A DNA stretch of 64,000 bases from Aphrocallistes beatrix (lineage: Eukaryota > Porifera > Hexactinellida > Sceptrulophora > Aphrocallistidae), in contig OY725490.1 in the NCBI GenBank assembly GCA_963281255.1, positions 4,836,001 through 4,900,000 of the forward strand. The letters run 5' to 3'. The notes below the pieces were generated by a model. The model was not told the DNA's origin and did not search any database. It saw only the letters and a list, made by a program, of their open reading frames with translations. This document shows, in pieces, positions 22,028 to 32,879 of this stretch. A program made the translations under genes and the position numbers. Position 1 is the first letter of the stretch. Each line of letters opens with the position of its first letter.

Positions 22028-22224
22028 AGTCAACTCGTACCTCATGCCAACTCGTACCACACACCTGCTCGAACCACAAATCAACTCGTACAAAGTAAAC
22101 TAGCACTAAGTCAACTACGAAATTAATTGAAATCCTGCTTTTCGCTGTGTTCTTACAGATATCTTATCCAAAATGCTATAAAAATCGTGCATTTCATTTT
22201 TGGTACATAGTTGGTACGAGTTGA
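22028..22224. mobile_element. Small MITE with CAACTCGTAC repeats
   Basis: The left side has AGTCAACTCGTACCTCATGC and the right side ends TTGGTACGAGTTGACT, giving inverted ends of about 13-15 bp. The motif CAACTCGTAC occurs three times on the left arm (near 22030, 22050 and 22083). About 197 bp and non-coding. Class undecided; arrays of this sort occur in pogo- and hAT-related MITEs. Confidence 0.55.
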
Positions 22225-22858
22225 CTGCTTCACGATAAATACTACAATAAGAGAAAGATTTGAATGAGACAATAACAAACGAAATTTCTATTGGTTGTTA
22301 TTTACTTATAGTAGTCGTTATTCTAGTTTGGCACAATGTAGGCCATATTATTTTAAATCAAAAAATTCATGCTAGTATAAGTGATGATTTTAGAAATAGA
22401 AATTTGAAATATAACTTGATACTTATATAGTAGGCTTAATGTATTATATAGTAGAGTAGTGGTTTAGTTCGACTTTAGGCGCCTAAAATTGAGCCAATCA
22501 AAAACGAGTATCCACTAGGGCTCTAGCCCATCCGTAGTATAAAAATTTTAGCCAATGGCAATATGGATTGAGTAGTAACTTTTTAATTTTATATCTCATT
22601 ATTAATGACAAGATGAATCTTTTTATTAGAATACATAAACACGATTATTCTAGATAGTTAATAATCTATTTATTTTTTAAAAGTGATCATCATTAAAATA
22701 GTGTTCTTCTTCATTGGAGCTATGCATTAAGGATAATATTTAAATGTGAAGTAACTCAATATTTTAAAAACAAGACTATTGGTATAAGTTGTATATCTAT
22801 TTATTCAGATCGAGTAAAATTGAGTATATAATACCTAGATAGATCAGAGAGAATTAGA

Positions 22859-22945
22859 ACTGAAGGGAGCGCGCCCCTCAGGAGGTGCGCCCCCTAGCAA
22901 AAAGGTAGGAGTGGCGGGCTGCGCCCTCCCGCAACCTCCTTTAGA
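22859..22945. repeat. Isolated GC-rich patch
   Basis: 'gggagcgcgcccctcaggag' and 'ggcgggctgcgccctcccgc' stand out in AT-rich surroundings and form partly complementary arms. It has no R1 head sequence. It may be the end of another element. Confidence 0.35.
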
Positions 22946-22959
22946 TCTAAATATAGTCC

Positions 22960-23640
22960 TCTGTGTATATGTCCAGCCACCTTAATCTCAAAATAAAATG
23001 ACCAAGGATACAAGCAACGATGATTAAACTAATACATGAACTGGATAAAATCATCATCCACGCAGAATATAGGATAGGAATGCATTAGCAGCGTATATAA
23101 ATATAGCGCCAAAGTTCCCAAATCCGTTACTAATATTTTGACTAATCATCATAATATAACTGCGCAATATATTATATTTTGACCAATTTAGGTTTTTCAG
23201 ACCCGGTGTAAGGGCACTTCTGAGTTTTTTTAATTAAAAATTTTGCATAAAATCGAGCTGTGAAAGGAGTAATGCAAAAAAATAGGATTTTCATGGAATG
23301 TTGCTATATTCCAGCATTGCTATAGGAACGCATTTGTCAGTTGCGGTCATTTATTTTGAAACCCGCAATAGCTAAGTATTATATCTGATCTTATTTGGTA
23401 GTCAATAAACTACTTCCATTACAATATAATTTTCACGTCTAAATTAAATGGTTTAGAAGTAATTCAACAATTTAACATATTGGTGACATTTTGTAATTTG
23501 TCTAATAACTTGTAAATCATTGAAATTAGACGTGGAAATTACATTAGCGTGATTAATTATTTTATGCAAATAATATATTGATTTAACTATCTTTGGCCGC
23601 ATCCCTCCATTTTTGAGGTTTAGATAGCAGGGTTTGTACA
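22960..23640. repeat. Decayed R2 element
   Basis: R2 landmarks are recognisable with many changes: 'gactaatcatcataatataa', 'ctgcgcaatatatta', 'tttcatggaatgttgctata' with 'ttccagcattgctatagg', and 'gtataaatatagcgccaaag'. No intact ends or target duplication. Confidence 0.55.
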
Positions 23641-23674
23641 CAACCTTGGAAAATGTTTAATACCACTCCTGAAA

Positions 23675-23866
23675 TACAGTCCACTCCGCTTAATAGGGCC
23701 ACTGTTTAATCGGGTCAACCGCTTAATCGGGCCACTTTTGGCAGGATCGGAATAGCTATCACACATAGAAGCTAATACAAAATATTTTCGGATAATAAGG
23801 TCCTCCGCTTAATCGGGTCAAAATGTCCTCTGACCGATGTGACCCTATTAAGCGTTGTCGACTGTA
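23675..23866. mobile_element. Pogo-like ~190-bp MITE, copy 1
   Basis: TA-CAGTCCACTCCGCTTAATAG at the left and GCGTTGTCGACTG-TA at the right. The interior has repeated 'gcttaatcgggcc' motifs in both orientations. Three near-identical copies lie at 26691, 41540 and 63399. Short CAGTCGACTC..GAGTCGACTG ends and a TA target fit pogo/Tigger-derived MITEs. Non-coding. Confidence 0.85.
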
Positions 23867-23959
23867 TATATATTTTCAACTTTTTGAGACTTCATTCATT
23901 TGGGAATACTGCTTACTTTTCCCCAAGCTATAATTCCATGTACTTGTAATCACTACCTA

Positions 23960-24215
23960 GACCGATGTATATTAAGTCCACTTCCGAAAACCGGGACTCC
24001 CTTAAACCGGGGCAGACCTAAAACTGGTGCGCATCCGGAAAAAATATGTTCGTGTTCTATACAAATTACTCTCGGAAACCGGGGCGCTTGTTCCGCCCAT
24101 CGGCGGTATGTGTACTTGTAAATTATACTTAGCTAAAGCCTCAAAAGGTTTCCCTCCAACTCCTCCTCCCAGATTCCCTTGGCCGATTATGCAATGCACT
24201 AGGTTAAACACCTGA
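23960..24215. mobile_element. Second pogo-like MITE type (CCGGGRC repeats)
   Basis: Repeats of the kind 'gaaaaccgggactcccttaa', 'accggggcagac' and 'ggaaaccggggcgcttg' occur three times. The style matches pogo-derived MITEs, but the right boundary is unclear. Non-coding. 24216-24639 holds nothing recognisable. Confidence 0.4.
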
Positions 24216-24639
24216 AAAATGACAAAAGGAATGCCTGTGTGATGTGCTCGGAAGTTACACGTTTGGTTCGAGGAGAAGTGCACCGAAAATCATCCTTCAC
24301 AGAAATGTCGGACGTCACATTAAGATATCACCACAAAAATCAATAATGGTCTGTACCAAATGTGCACCAAGAGTTCTCGCGGAAATAAACACTCATGCGC
24401 TTCAACTTCTTTAATATCTAATTAGCACTCGTTTACCCACAATTTGTAACTTATATAGTGACCAACTTCTGAGTAAAGCCGCAATATGTTTTATGTTTTC
24501 CTTAACCAAAATTAAGGCCATACCACTTCTGTATATTTGAGCAATTTTTTTAATATTTTCGGGGCTCCTGAATAATTCAGACGATTCCCCTTTCAGGAAT
24601 TCCTACTAAATGATCATGTACAGTGTTGATTTATGCTTA

Positions 24640-24800
24640 TTTGAACTCATGGAATTTAGTAGAGCAAAACAAGGGGTCACTCGATGTGGTTACTAAGAGA
24701 TTTGAGATTGGAATGCTACACATTCCTGCGTCATCAAGGAAAATATTCAGCTCGAATATGGTCATGTGACCCCTCAAATTTCTCCAAATTTGGATAGGAA
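24640..24800. repeat. R3 dispersed repeat, copy 3
   Basis: 'aacaaggggtcactcgatgt', 'gctacacattcctgcgtcat', 'gaaaatattcagctcgaata' and 'gtgacccctcaaatttctcc' match the 8540 and 18120 segments. The similarity stops near 24800. Confidence 0.45.
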
Positions 24801-25119
24801 TATCAACATTAAAACCTAATTGAGTATGTTATATCTGGTTCAAACGGGATTGACAGGCATGGGCTTTTACATTATCTCCCAAATTATTGTGAGCATACTT
24901 TAACTTCCTGTGATATTAAAAATAGGTTTGGGAAGAGTGTTTTAATTTCAGGATGACTTCATTTACGTGTTTGCATCCTATATATATACTATCCTGAGTC
25001 ATAATATCATACCATGCACATTTTCTGGAATGCAAAATCATTTTTTGTATATTTTTTTGAAAATCGCAGCAATTGTCTACCAAAATATAGCAATGTAGTT
25101 ATCATTTAGTTATGTAATT

Positions 25120-25225
25120 TTAGTTTTTATTTAAAGGATTCTGCAAGATTTAGGCTCTGAAAATCAGAATTAGGTATGTGATTAGCGTAAGCACAAAATG
25201 ACAATGCAAAAATTGTAAATTCTCG
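25120..25225. repeat. Old dispersed repeat, copy 2
   Basis: Diverged match to 80-185: 'ggattctgcaagatttaggc', 'tgaaaatcagaattagg', 'atgtgattag'. Same orientation. Class unknown. Confidence 0.45.
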
Positions 25226-25239
25226 GCAGACCAATAGTC

Positions 25240-25497
25240 AGACCATATGATTTGGTCAACCTAATAATGGGCAAACCGAATAATGTGGTCAACCGAATAT
25301 TTGGTTAACCGAATAATTTTTGACCAAACTATTTGGTTGACCAAATTATTCGATTCACCGAATTAATCTGTTACAACGAAATGATCTGTTTTTCAACCGA
25401 ATATCAAATAATGATATTTGGTTACAAACCAAATATTAACTATTTGCAAATATTATTTTGGTAAAACCGAAAATCAACTATTCGGTTACAACCCTAG
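25240..25497. repeat. Degenerate array of ACCGAATA/TTTGGTCA motifs
   Basis: Short motifs AACCGAATA and ATTTGGT(C/T)A alternate in both orientations about every 15-25 bp: 'gatttggtcaacctaataat', 'ggtcaaccgaatatttggtt', 'aactattcggttacaaccct'. It forms many overlapping palindromes. Its right edge, read inward (AGGGTTGTAACCGAATAG), resembles a hAT-type end. No left end was seen. Confidence 0.6.
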
Positions 25498-25511
25498 TAT
25501 ATATATATATG

Positions 25512-26015
25512 CAACGAATTGATTGAGAAAAAAACCAGGCACAGAAAGCTGATCTGAGTCTTTTGGGAATAATTCCACTAAGTTCTGACCTCAGACGAAA
25601 ATGTAGACTCATCATGGATTTATGACGCCAATGTCACCTTTTTTTAATTCGAAATTTCAGGATGTCGACTCAACTCAGTCATTTTTGGTCATAGATTGCT
25701 GAAACTTTAATAGAATGTGTTTATTATTACATCCCAAATATGATACAACTTTCATCAAAAAATTTATGACTCTTGACTCCATCATTACTCAGCAAAATTT
25801 GGTGATTTTTCGAATGATATCAATTATAACAATAAGACATATGTATTTAGAGATGTTATCTTCGTTATACAAGTAATTAATCAATGCGAGCTTAGGCGTC
25901 CAAAGGACGTCTCTGGCGGACACAAAGTGTCAGCCTGCCGTGCAGCGCAAGCAAGCGAAGCGCATTTATATATATATTCACAAATAAATATTAATCGAGT
26001 TTTAATAGTAAGGAT
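25512..26015 (-). mobile_element. R1 copy, reverse orientation, with end motif
   Basis: The tail comes first (AACGAATTGATTGAGAAAAA), then the body, then the head: hairpins GGCGTCC-AAA-GGACGTC (25895-25911) and GGCGGACAC-AAA-GTGTCAGCC, then 'gcgcaagcaagcgaagcgca'. A TA-rich run and the end motif ATTAATCGAGTTTTAATAGT + AAGGAT (25990-26015) follow. Confidence 0.85.
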
Positions 26016-26264
26016 ATATATATCTTTTTAACATTTGCTGCTAGCCAAATCGGAGTATTTTTGCGGCTAGTATCCTTTATGAACAATCGTTGTTTTCCTC
26101 TATAAATTTATTTTGTTATTTCGTACACGTGCATATATATAAGTATATTTAATGTATATAATCTTATGAAGTAGATAGATGCACTTGAAAATTTCGATTC
26201 AAAAGTGGAAAAGCTATTTCTAGCTTGGATGGGTATACATACTTTTGTCATAATCATAACAACA

Positions 26265-26457
26265 AGTGCGCTTCGTTTTGCTTGCGCTGTGCGCCTGCGG
26301 GCACTTTGTGACCTCCAGTCACGTCCTTTGGACGCCTAGTTTCACATAGATTAATTACAAGGTAGATGACATCTCGAAATACTTGTACATTTGACTTACT
26401 GTAATAATCGCTATCACTCAAAAAATCGCATAGTTTGTCAAATCATTACTTTTTAAT
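26265..26457 (+). repeat. R1 head and partial body
   Basis: 'aagtgcgcttcgttttgctt' begins the head. A shortened second stem CGTCC-TTT-GGACG sits at 26322-26334. The body runs to 'gcatagtttgtcaaatcatt' and then stops matching. No tail or end motif. Confidence 0.8.
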
Positions 26458-26690
26458 TTCTCTTACAGGTTTCAACCAGGTTTTAACCGGATATTTTTAG
26501 TATTTACTTGGATCTCCAAGAACACTCTAGTGAATGTTTGGCAAATATCTTTTCCCGGTTGACTTATAATATGACCTAAATTCCATAATTATATATTATC
26601 CACTGTTAATATATGTATTTCTTACAATGTATAATTCATTCTTTGCACTTGAAAAACGAATGAGAATTTTTCGAGTATTTATTCTTTATA

Positions 26691-26882
26691 TACAGTCGAC
26701 TCCGCTTAATAGGGACACATCGGTCAGAGGACATTTTGCCCCGATTAAGCGGAGGACCCTATTAACCGAAAATATTTTGTATTAGCTTCTATGTGTGAGA
26801 GCTATTCCGGTCCTGCCAAAAGTGGCCCGATTAAGCGGCTGACCCGATTAAACAGTGGCCCTATTAAGCGGAGTCGACTGTA
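26691..26882. mobile_element. Pogo-like ~190-bp MITE, copy 2
   Basis: TA-CAGTCGACTCCGCTTAATAG to CTATTAAGCGGAGTCGACTG-TA; inverted relative to copy 1 in its interior. It ends 100 bp before the lipase exon at 26983. Intact ends and few differences from the copies at 41540 and 63399 suggest recent spread. Confidence 0.9.
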
Positions 26883-26982
26883 TTTACAAACTTTCATACC
26901 AAATTTGCATTTGTTCTCAATGTTTCATATATATTTTACTAATGCGTGTGGTCAGATCCGCTAACTTTGATCTTATATGTAG

Positions 26983-27093
26983 GGTAGTTTAGTAGCAGTT
27001 CAAGTGATACTTCAACATCAAGACCTATTTAAAGGCCTTATTATCAGTGGAATGGCTCTAAAACCAGATCCTAATTTTGTTGGCCCTACTACT
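26983..27093 (+). CDS. MGLL: Monoglyceride lipase-like, internal exon after the GHSMG Ser
   Basis: The exon starts after 'cttatatgtag' in phase 0 with the Gly that completes GHSMG: GSLVAVQVILQHQDLFKGLI then ISGMALKPDPNFVGPTT, ending ACT|GTAAGT in phase 0. In the family this is the helix after the nucleophile and the next core strand (LIISGMAL). It follows the 16470 exon across a 10,376-nt intron. A (TA)n run starts about 10 nt after the donor. The cap region and the catalytic Asp and His should be in later exons, which I did not find in this window. Confidence 0.92.
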
Positions 27094-27098
27094 GTAAG

Positions 27099-27102
<4 letters not shown>

Positions 27103-27130
<28 letters not shown>
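27103..27130. repeat. (AT)n microsatellite beside a splice donor
   Basis: The run follows the donor GTAAGTTTC of the lipase exon almost directly. Confidence 0.9.
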
Positions 27131-27133
<3 letters not shown>

Positions 27134-28159
27134 TATCTGTTTATAACGCATTTGATTAATTAAATCCCACTATATTATACACCTATTCGATTGCTACAAA
27201 ATTTAAGTCTGCGTATACAAACGTTACTTTCGAGTACAAAATCGACTTTATAAGTTGTCGGCTAATACCTCTCCAGCACGATTTTCTTCAACATCGATTT
27301 TCGCCCGCCTCAAGTTTTGTGAACTTCTTTTGTCCAGAGACTATCGTGTGATGCAATCTCTTCACTTTTCCTAACCATACTAGACATAACTGTTTCTACA
27401 ATAGAGGAAGTCTTGTCAACTTATCATCAAGGTATCAGTATAATGATATATGAAACAGGGTAGTGAGTCCTTTAACTATTTATATATTCCAAGTATTAGA
27501 TCTTGCCACATGCTTTACTATGATCTTTTCCCTTATTAGCATTATGTTTGCTTGTAGACGATTGAAGTATACAATATATCATCAATTGATATGATTTCAC
27601 CAGGCACGATATTCGAGAAGAAAATTCTTTCAGTGGTCCCACGTACATATGTTTGAAGCTTTCATTCATTGTCATAGGAGGCATGCTTTACTGAAATCTA
27701 TAAGAGCACCTCTAAAAATTTTGTTGAGTGTGAACTCATTACATAATGACTATATTCATTATTAGTCGAACCCCTTGCCCAAACCACAGTGTAAAATTTA
27801 GGTCATGTGTGCCCCCAGGTCAAGAACTACTCACGCTTGGTATGTTTTCACGGTCTTCAGTGATTTTCAATATTCCAGCATGTATTTTGTACCGTGTTTC
27901 TGGTAACTATAAAAACGATAAATCCGTCACAAAGCGGAGGAACCCACCATCCCATCTGAATAGGCCACTGCATTCTTGAATGAACTGTCCTGTTCCGGAC
28001 TAACTGTTTTTCTTCATATTCTCAGAATAATCAATTTGTTAAAATATAAACTCTCGTCTGACTACTGAAACAGGTTCACAATTTGCATGATCTGGGGAAT
28101 AGTTACTCTACACCCGGAAATATTACTGCTGAGAAAATTGCATAAATTAGCCAAAAAAA
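27131..28159. other. Intron or intergenic sequence, nothing recognised
   Basis: No domain-bearing ORF, terminal repeat or known RNA. I searched by eye for the next lipase exon (cap domain) without success. Confidence 0.35.
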
Positions 28160-28525
28160 GGCTCGTTGCACAATATGATGATTAGGGTAGCTCAATATCA
28201 ACGAAATATTTTGATGCACTTTAACTATTTATATTTTTGTGCTAAATGATATCTCAAGGTAGTAATTACTCACTTTGAACTTTAGAATCAGTATATACGT
28301 GCTTTAGTAATCTGAAAGACTAATAGGGTATAAAAAGATAACAAAATTATATATTACGCGTATTTAATAGTTTAATTTAAGGATAAGCATGATGTGAACA
28401 ATTAATAAAACAAGTATTATTAAAAATTATGGTTGGTTATAAATGCCCACTTACTACTGCATCCCTGGTATTATATTTTAGTTTACTGCATGGCCTTGTA
28501 TAGAGTAGGCTATGGCTTAGTTTAA
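28160..28525. repeat. Decayed R2 right half
   Basis: 'cgttgcacaatatgatgatt' and 'tactgcatccctggtattat' precede the R2 terminus GAGTAGGCTATG (28502-28513). The left end is missing. Confidence 0.55.
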
Positions 28526-29209
28526 CTTTAATTTAACTACACATTTAAATGTAAAGGAAAATAATATTAAGCCAGATTTACCATATCTGTTACTGAGTGT
28601 TATTGACTTCACAAATGGATTATTATTATAACAAGGTAGGAAATATTGAGGTGTACGAATACGAAATTTCATCCAGGGTTTTTTTATATCGAAAATATAA
28701 ATATTAAAAAATCAAGTTTCAACAAAATCTGTAAGATTTCAGGAAAATGAACACAGAATGCCAAAATTTTTGACCGCGATGCGATTTTATAAATTACGAA
28801 ATACTAACAGTCTAAAAGATCATGACTAAGCTAAGTAAACATTTAGTGATATAAAAATATAAATTAAATATACTAGTAAACAGAAATTTGGTCGAGGGAT
28901 ATATCAGAAATTGAATGAGACAATGGCAGCGAGAGGATGAGGCCAGGTGGGGCAAAGTCCCGGGGAGAAATCGAGTGTGACGCACCCGCGGTGATTCACA
29001 CGCGAATGCAAAATATTCAGGACTAATCGTTAAATATGTCGTCCCTTTTAGCAACATGACGAAAACTAACCAAAATCTACAGTAAAAGATAAAAAGATAA
29101 TTTCACGAAATGTGTACCCCACCTGAAATGGGCTGTGCCTCACCTAAGCCGCACCAGTGGTCCTGTCTTAGAGCTGCATCCTGATTGAGGCGATATATAA
29201 ATTGTCATA
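28526..29209. other. Unassigned sequence, small GC-richer part
   Basis: 28925-29000 is GC-richer ('gaggccaggtggggcaaagt') and a loosely complementary stretch follows near 29108 ('gtaccccacctgaaatggg'). This may be a decayed MITE; I cannot define ends. Confidence 0.3.
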
Positions 29210-29870
29210 TAAATAATGAAGTCGTCCAATTATTGTGCAATAGAATACTTAGGTCAAATTCTGGCCATTTTCTGGTCCATTTTAACAAATACTTTTGAAA
29301 TTTGTCAAAATAATGTAATTAGATAAAATTGAGATGGTTTGTGATGGTTGAAAAAATAAAATTCAAAAAATTCCAAGTGAATCTAGTCACATTCCTGCGG
29401 TACTATGGGAAACATGTCGGCCATTTTATACATATATTGATAATACAAGGGTTAGAAAAGTAAATTGGACAAGATTCTGGTAATTTGCTATTTCCCAATT
29501 AACTTATAAATATTTTGTAATCCTAACTTCAAACTATTCTGATATATTGAACAAATATTTTATCTAGATTTCTAAATTTCTAAACATTCTTATTGATAAC
29601 AATATGATAACCCATAGCAATCAATAAATAAGGCACTGCCGCACTAAAATGGACTTAGACCAAGGATGAGGTATTAAAGTTGAAGGATTTCATAACATGG
29701 ACCAAAAATTCTTGGATATAGACTTAAAAATGTATTACCAGTATATATAGACCACATATCAGAGTATTCGAATCCGTAATCAAAATATGCATTGTCATCA
29801 TCATTGGGGAGGTGCAAAAGTCAGAAGCACTATTAATGTTGAATAAAAAGATTTCAAATAAGGTTTATGG
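29210..29870. repeat. Strongly decayed R2 element
   Basis: 'agtcacattcctgcggtact', 'aaggcactgccgcactaaaa', 'ccaaggatgaggtattaaag' and 'gtatatatagaccacatatc' follow the R2 order with heavy divergence. No usable ends. Confidence 0.45.
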
Positions 29871-30147
29871 AGGTCCCGGATTAATCTAGTTTTTTTCTTT
29901 CTTTCGAATTTGTATTATAAGGTGGTCCAGACGTGAAAAAAGTCCTGCAGCCGTATTCCCTAAGATCTTAAGCACTAAGATCGATCTTAAGTCTTAAGAT
30001 CGATCTTAATACCAAACTTAGAGCTATTCACTAAGAATTAAGATCGAACTTAGAAATAACGTTAAGGTTAATATGATTTGAATATAGCATTATACTAATA
30101 AAATACAAAACTAAAGTATAATATTAGTAATGGTAAGTAGTCATTTA

Positions 30148-30477
30148 TTATTGATCTAGTGAAAATAAACTATATTTCTTCTTTTTAAGCAAAATTGAGG
30201 CAATTAATGTCAAAATATTTGGAGCGTAAGAAGATTGATTAACCCACTCCTGTAAGACATAGCTTCTATCTATGTAGTTGTACTGCCTGGAATGCTTGGT
30301 GAGTCTCTTAGAATATCTGTGGTGAAATCTTTTGTTTTGACTTGATTGAATTCTATTATGGAAATTTAATGTTTTATGTATGTAATCTATAATTATTCTA
30401 CACTCGTCAATATAAAAGAAAGAGCTATCAAAGAGCATAAGTTGTATCTCATATATTAATAATATTATATTAAACAA
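30148..30477 (-). CDS. Unrecognised 109-aa ORF in Harbinger-like element 1
   Basis: The frame is open for 109 codons and divergent to the Myb ORF. It includes DECRIIIDYIHKTLNFHNRI and a basic stretch (NKRFHHRYSKRLTKHSRQYN). The matching region of element 2 (about 45240-45520, plus strand) is similar but has stops. The position, opposite the Myb-like ORF, is where the nuclease ORF of such elements could begin, so this may be its N-terminal remnant. I recognise no DDE motif. Expression is uncertain. Confidence 0.4.
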   Translation of the reverse strand: MFNIILLIYEIQLMLFDSSFFYIDECRIIIDYIHKTLNFHNRIQSSQNKRFHHRYSKRLTKHSRQYNYIDRSYVLQEWVNQSSYAPNILTLIASILLKKKKYSLFSLDQ

Positions 30478-30706
30478 AACATATAAACAACAAGTGTCTT
30501 TGTATATGTAACATGAAAACCTCTCTAAAACAAAGTAATAAATACTGGATATTAGAAATACAATAAATTGAACTCTATCGACGTTAAAATTTCTGCGTCA
30601 TTTGGTGTTAGGAAAATAAACGGTGTCATTAGTGGTTATGGTAAGTCGGCGTCCTCTCGTGTATATAAATTGCTGCTGAGTACTTGCATTAACAATACCA
30701 AACCAA

Positions 30707-31149
30707 ATGGACAAATCCACAAAGCAAATTGGACCAGAGAAGAAGAGTGCAGTCTTATCAATAAAATTGAATCAGCAAGTGAGATTTTGAGAGGATCAGG
30801 AAATTCTGCTAACAAAAACAAAAGGAGAAAGCAAATCCGGAGAGACATTGCAGCCAAACTAAACTCGGTACATGGCAATGGCAGAGCTGTAGAAGATATT
30901 AGGGAAAAATGTACCAACCTAAAGCTAAACGCAAAGTCGAAAGTTGATGCAAGCTTTAGGGAAGCCAGGAAGACTGGAAGGGGTACGAACACTGCTGGAC
31001 AGGTAGAAGACGGCTGCAGACTTACTTCCATTACAGCTAGAAGTTTGTTTCAACAGATTGCTGTATTTTCAGCACAGCTACAGTTGATAGAAGAACAGAG
31101 GGACTATTATAGATTGAAACGTCAGAGACTGTTGGAAAAATCATTGTAA
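30707..31149 (+). pseudogene. Myb/SANT-like DNA-binding protein of Harbinger-like element 1
   Basis: The sequence includes KANWTREEECSLINKIESAS, GSGNSANKNKRRKQIRRDIA and AKLNSVHGNGRAVEDIREKC, then TNLKLNAKSKVDASFREARK and a Leu/Arg-rich end QLIEEQRDYYRLKRQRLLEK (probable coiled coil). This fits the Myb/SANT-like domain found beside PIF/Harbinger transposases. The ATG used by element 2 is conserved at 30707 but one base is lost just after it, so the domain here is open only from an upstream frame (from 30568). The middle region seen in element 2 is deleted. Confidence 0.7.
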
Positions 31150-32879
31150 ATAGGAAAATAGGATTAAAGTGATTATTATCAGTCATGTGAATCAATATAT
31201 AAAACCTGTCTCTATGATTATGCATGTTAGAATGGTGTAAGATTATATAATCAAAGAATGTACGTTTGTTTATTCATACAAATCCAAGAAGAAATTGCCA
31301 CGAATATAGCATGTGATACATGTTGTGATGTTACACACAATAAGAGAAATGTTTTAAAATAATTAAATTTTATTTGAAGTCTAATATCAATCAAGGTAGA
31401 TTCAATGTTCGATAGAAGTAAGTTTGAACAACATTTATGGAGTAATTAGTGAAAATCGAATCAATTACAATACTTAAGACACCTCCCTAGGTTGCTTAAA
31501 GTTCGGTCTTAAGATCGGTCTTAAGATCGAACCATAGCCTACTCTAATAATGCCTCACAGTAAAACAACCAAGGATGCGGTATTAGCCGAATGGATAAAT
31601 ACACGATTGGCCTAAAATCGTTAACCATGTAGGATAGGCATTAAGAATGTATTACCAGCATATATAAACATGGCATCAAAATACATATATCCGTTGTCAA
31701 AATTTCGATTGGTTATCATATCATTGCGCAATAGGTCATTTTAAGCACGATTTTGGCAATTTTCTAAGCTGTTTTAAGGCTACTTCTAAATATTATTAAG
31801 GTCGAATTTTTGTGAGAACTAAGATTAGTATGAGTTGATTTAATTTTCCAAAATTTTCCAATGGAATGTTGTTACATTCCTACGTTGCTATGGTAAAGCA
31901 TTTTGGTCATTGAGCCATATCCTGCAAACTGTAAGAACTAGGTCTTCAAATTTGCTCGTATTTGATAGGAAATTGGCTACTTCCTATTAGGTAATATTAC
32001 AATTTAAGCTTCTAAATCCACAGACTATAGAGTTATGCGACAATATGGTGTTTTGGTCACATTCTTAAAATCAACCCATGACTCAAAGTTCAAGCTGTAT
32101 TATCACCTATTAGGAAGTAGTCTATTGCCTATCAAACACGATCAAATTTAAAGATCTAGTTACTACAGTTTGCACGAAATGGCCCAAAATGACCAAAATG
32201 ATTTATCATAACACCGCAGCATAGCCTACTATATATAAGGCCTAAGAGTAACTTACCAGGGATGCAGTAGAAGATGGATGAAGAAATACATGAGTTGCCT
32301 TAAATCATTAACAAAGCACAATAGAGCCTAGGAATGTATTCCCACCATATATAAATATGGTGTTAAAGTACCCATATCTGTTGATAAAATTTTAGTCATC
32401 AAATGATTGCGCAACAGGTTATATTTGGGTCAAATTTGATTTTCAGAGGTCATTTAAGGGCACTTCTAAGTGTTTTTATTATAAGGTTTTTCTCAGTCTA
32501 GCTATCGCTGTTTTCAAGATATAGCCCCAACTGACCAAAACACGTTTCCATAGCAACACTGGAATGTAAGAACATTCCATGAAAAAAATCCAAATTTTAG
32601 TATTAACCATAGCCTACTACATACAGGCCGTTTCACTGAACAATTTTCCATGGTACCAGGGGTAAGATAAAGTGGATTTTCTTACGCACCCATAATGTGA
32701 ATAAATAATTTTTGTTCCAAATCTGCTAATTCGTCATTTGTTTGATGCATAACTATATGAAACTAGTCTACGTTCCAATAAATTAATATCAATGTTATGT
32801 CTATTTTCTTTCTCTGCTATATGGTTCCTTTTTACTTTTACGTTGTATTTGTTCTTGAATGTTAGCTCTCAACTGTTTC

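Noticed and set aside
30636-31031. 131-codon minus-strand open frame
   Set aside because: It is the antisense shadow of the Myb-like coding region.
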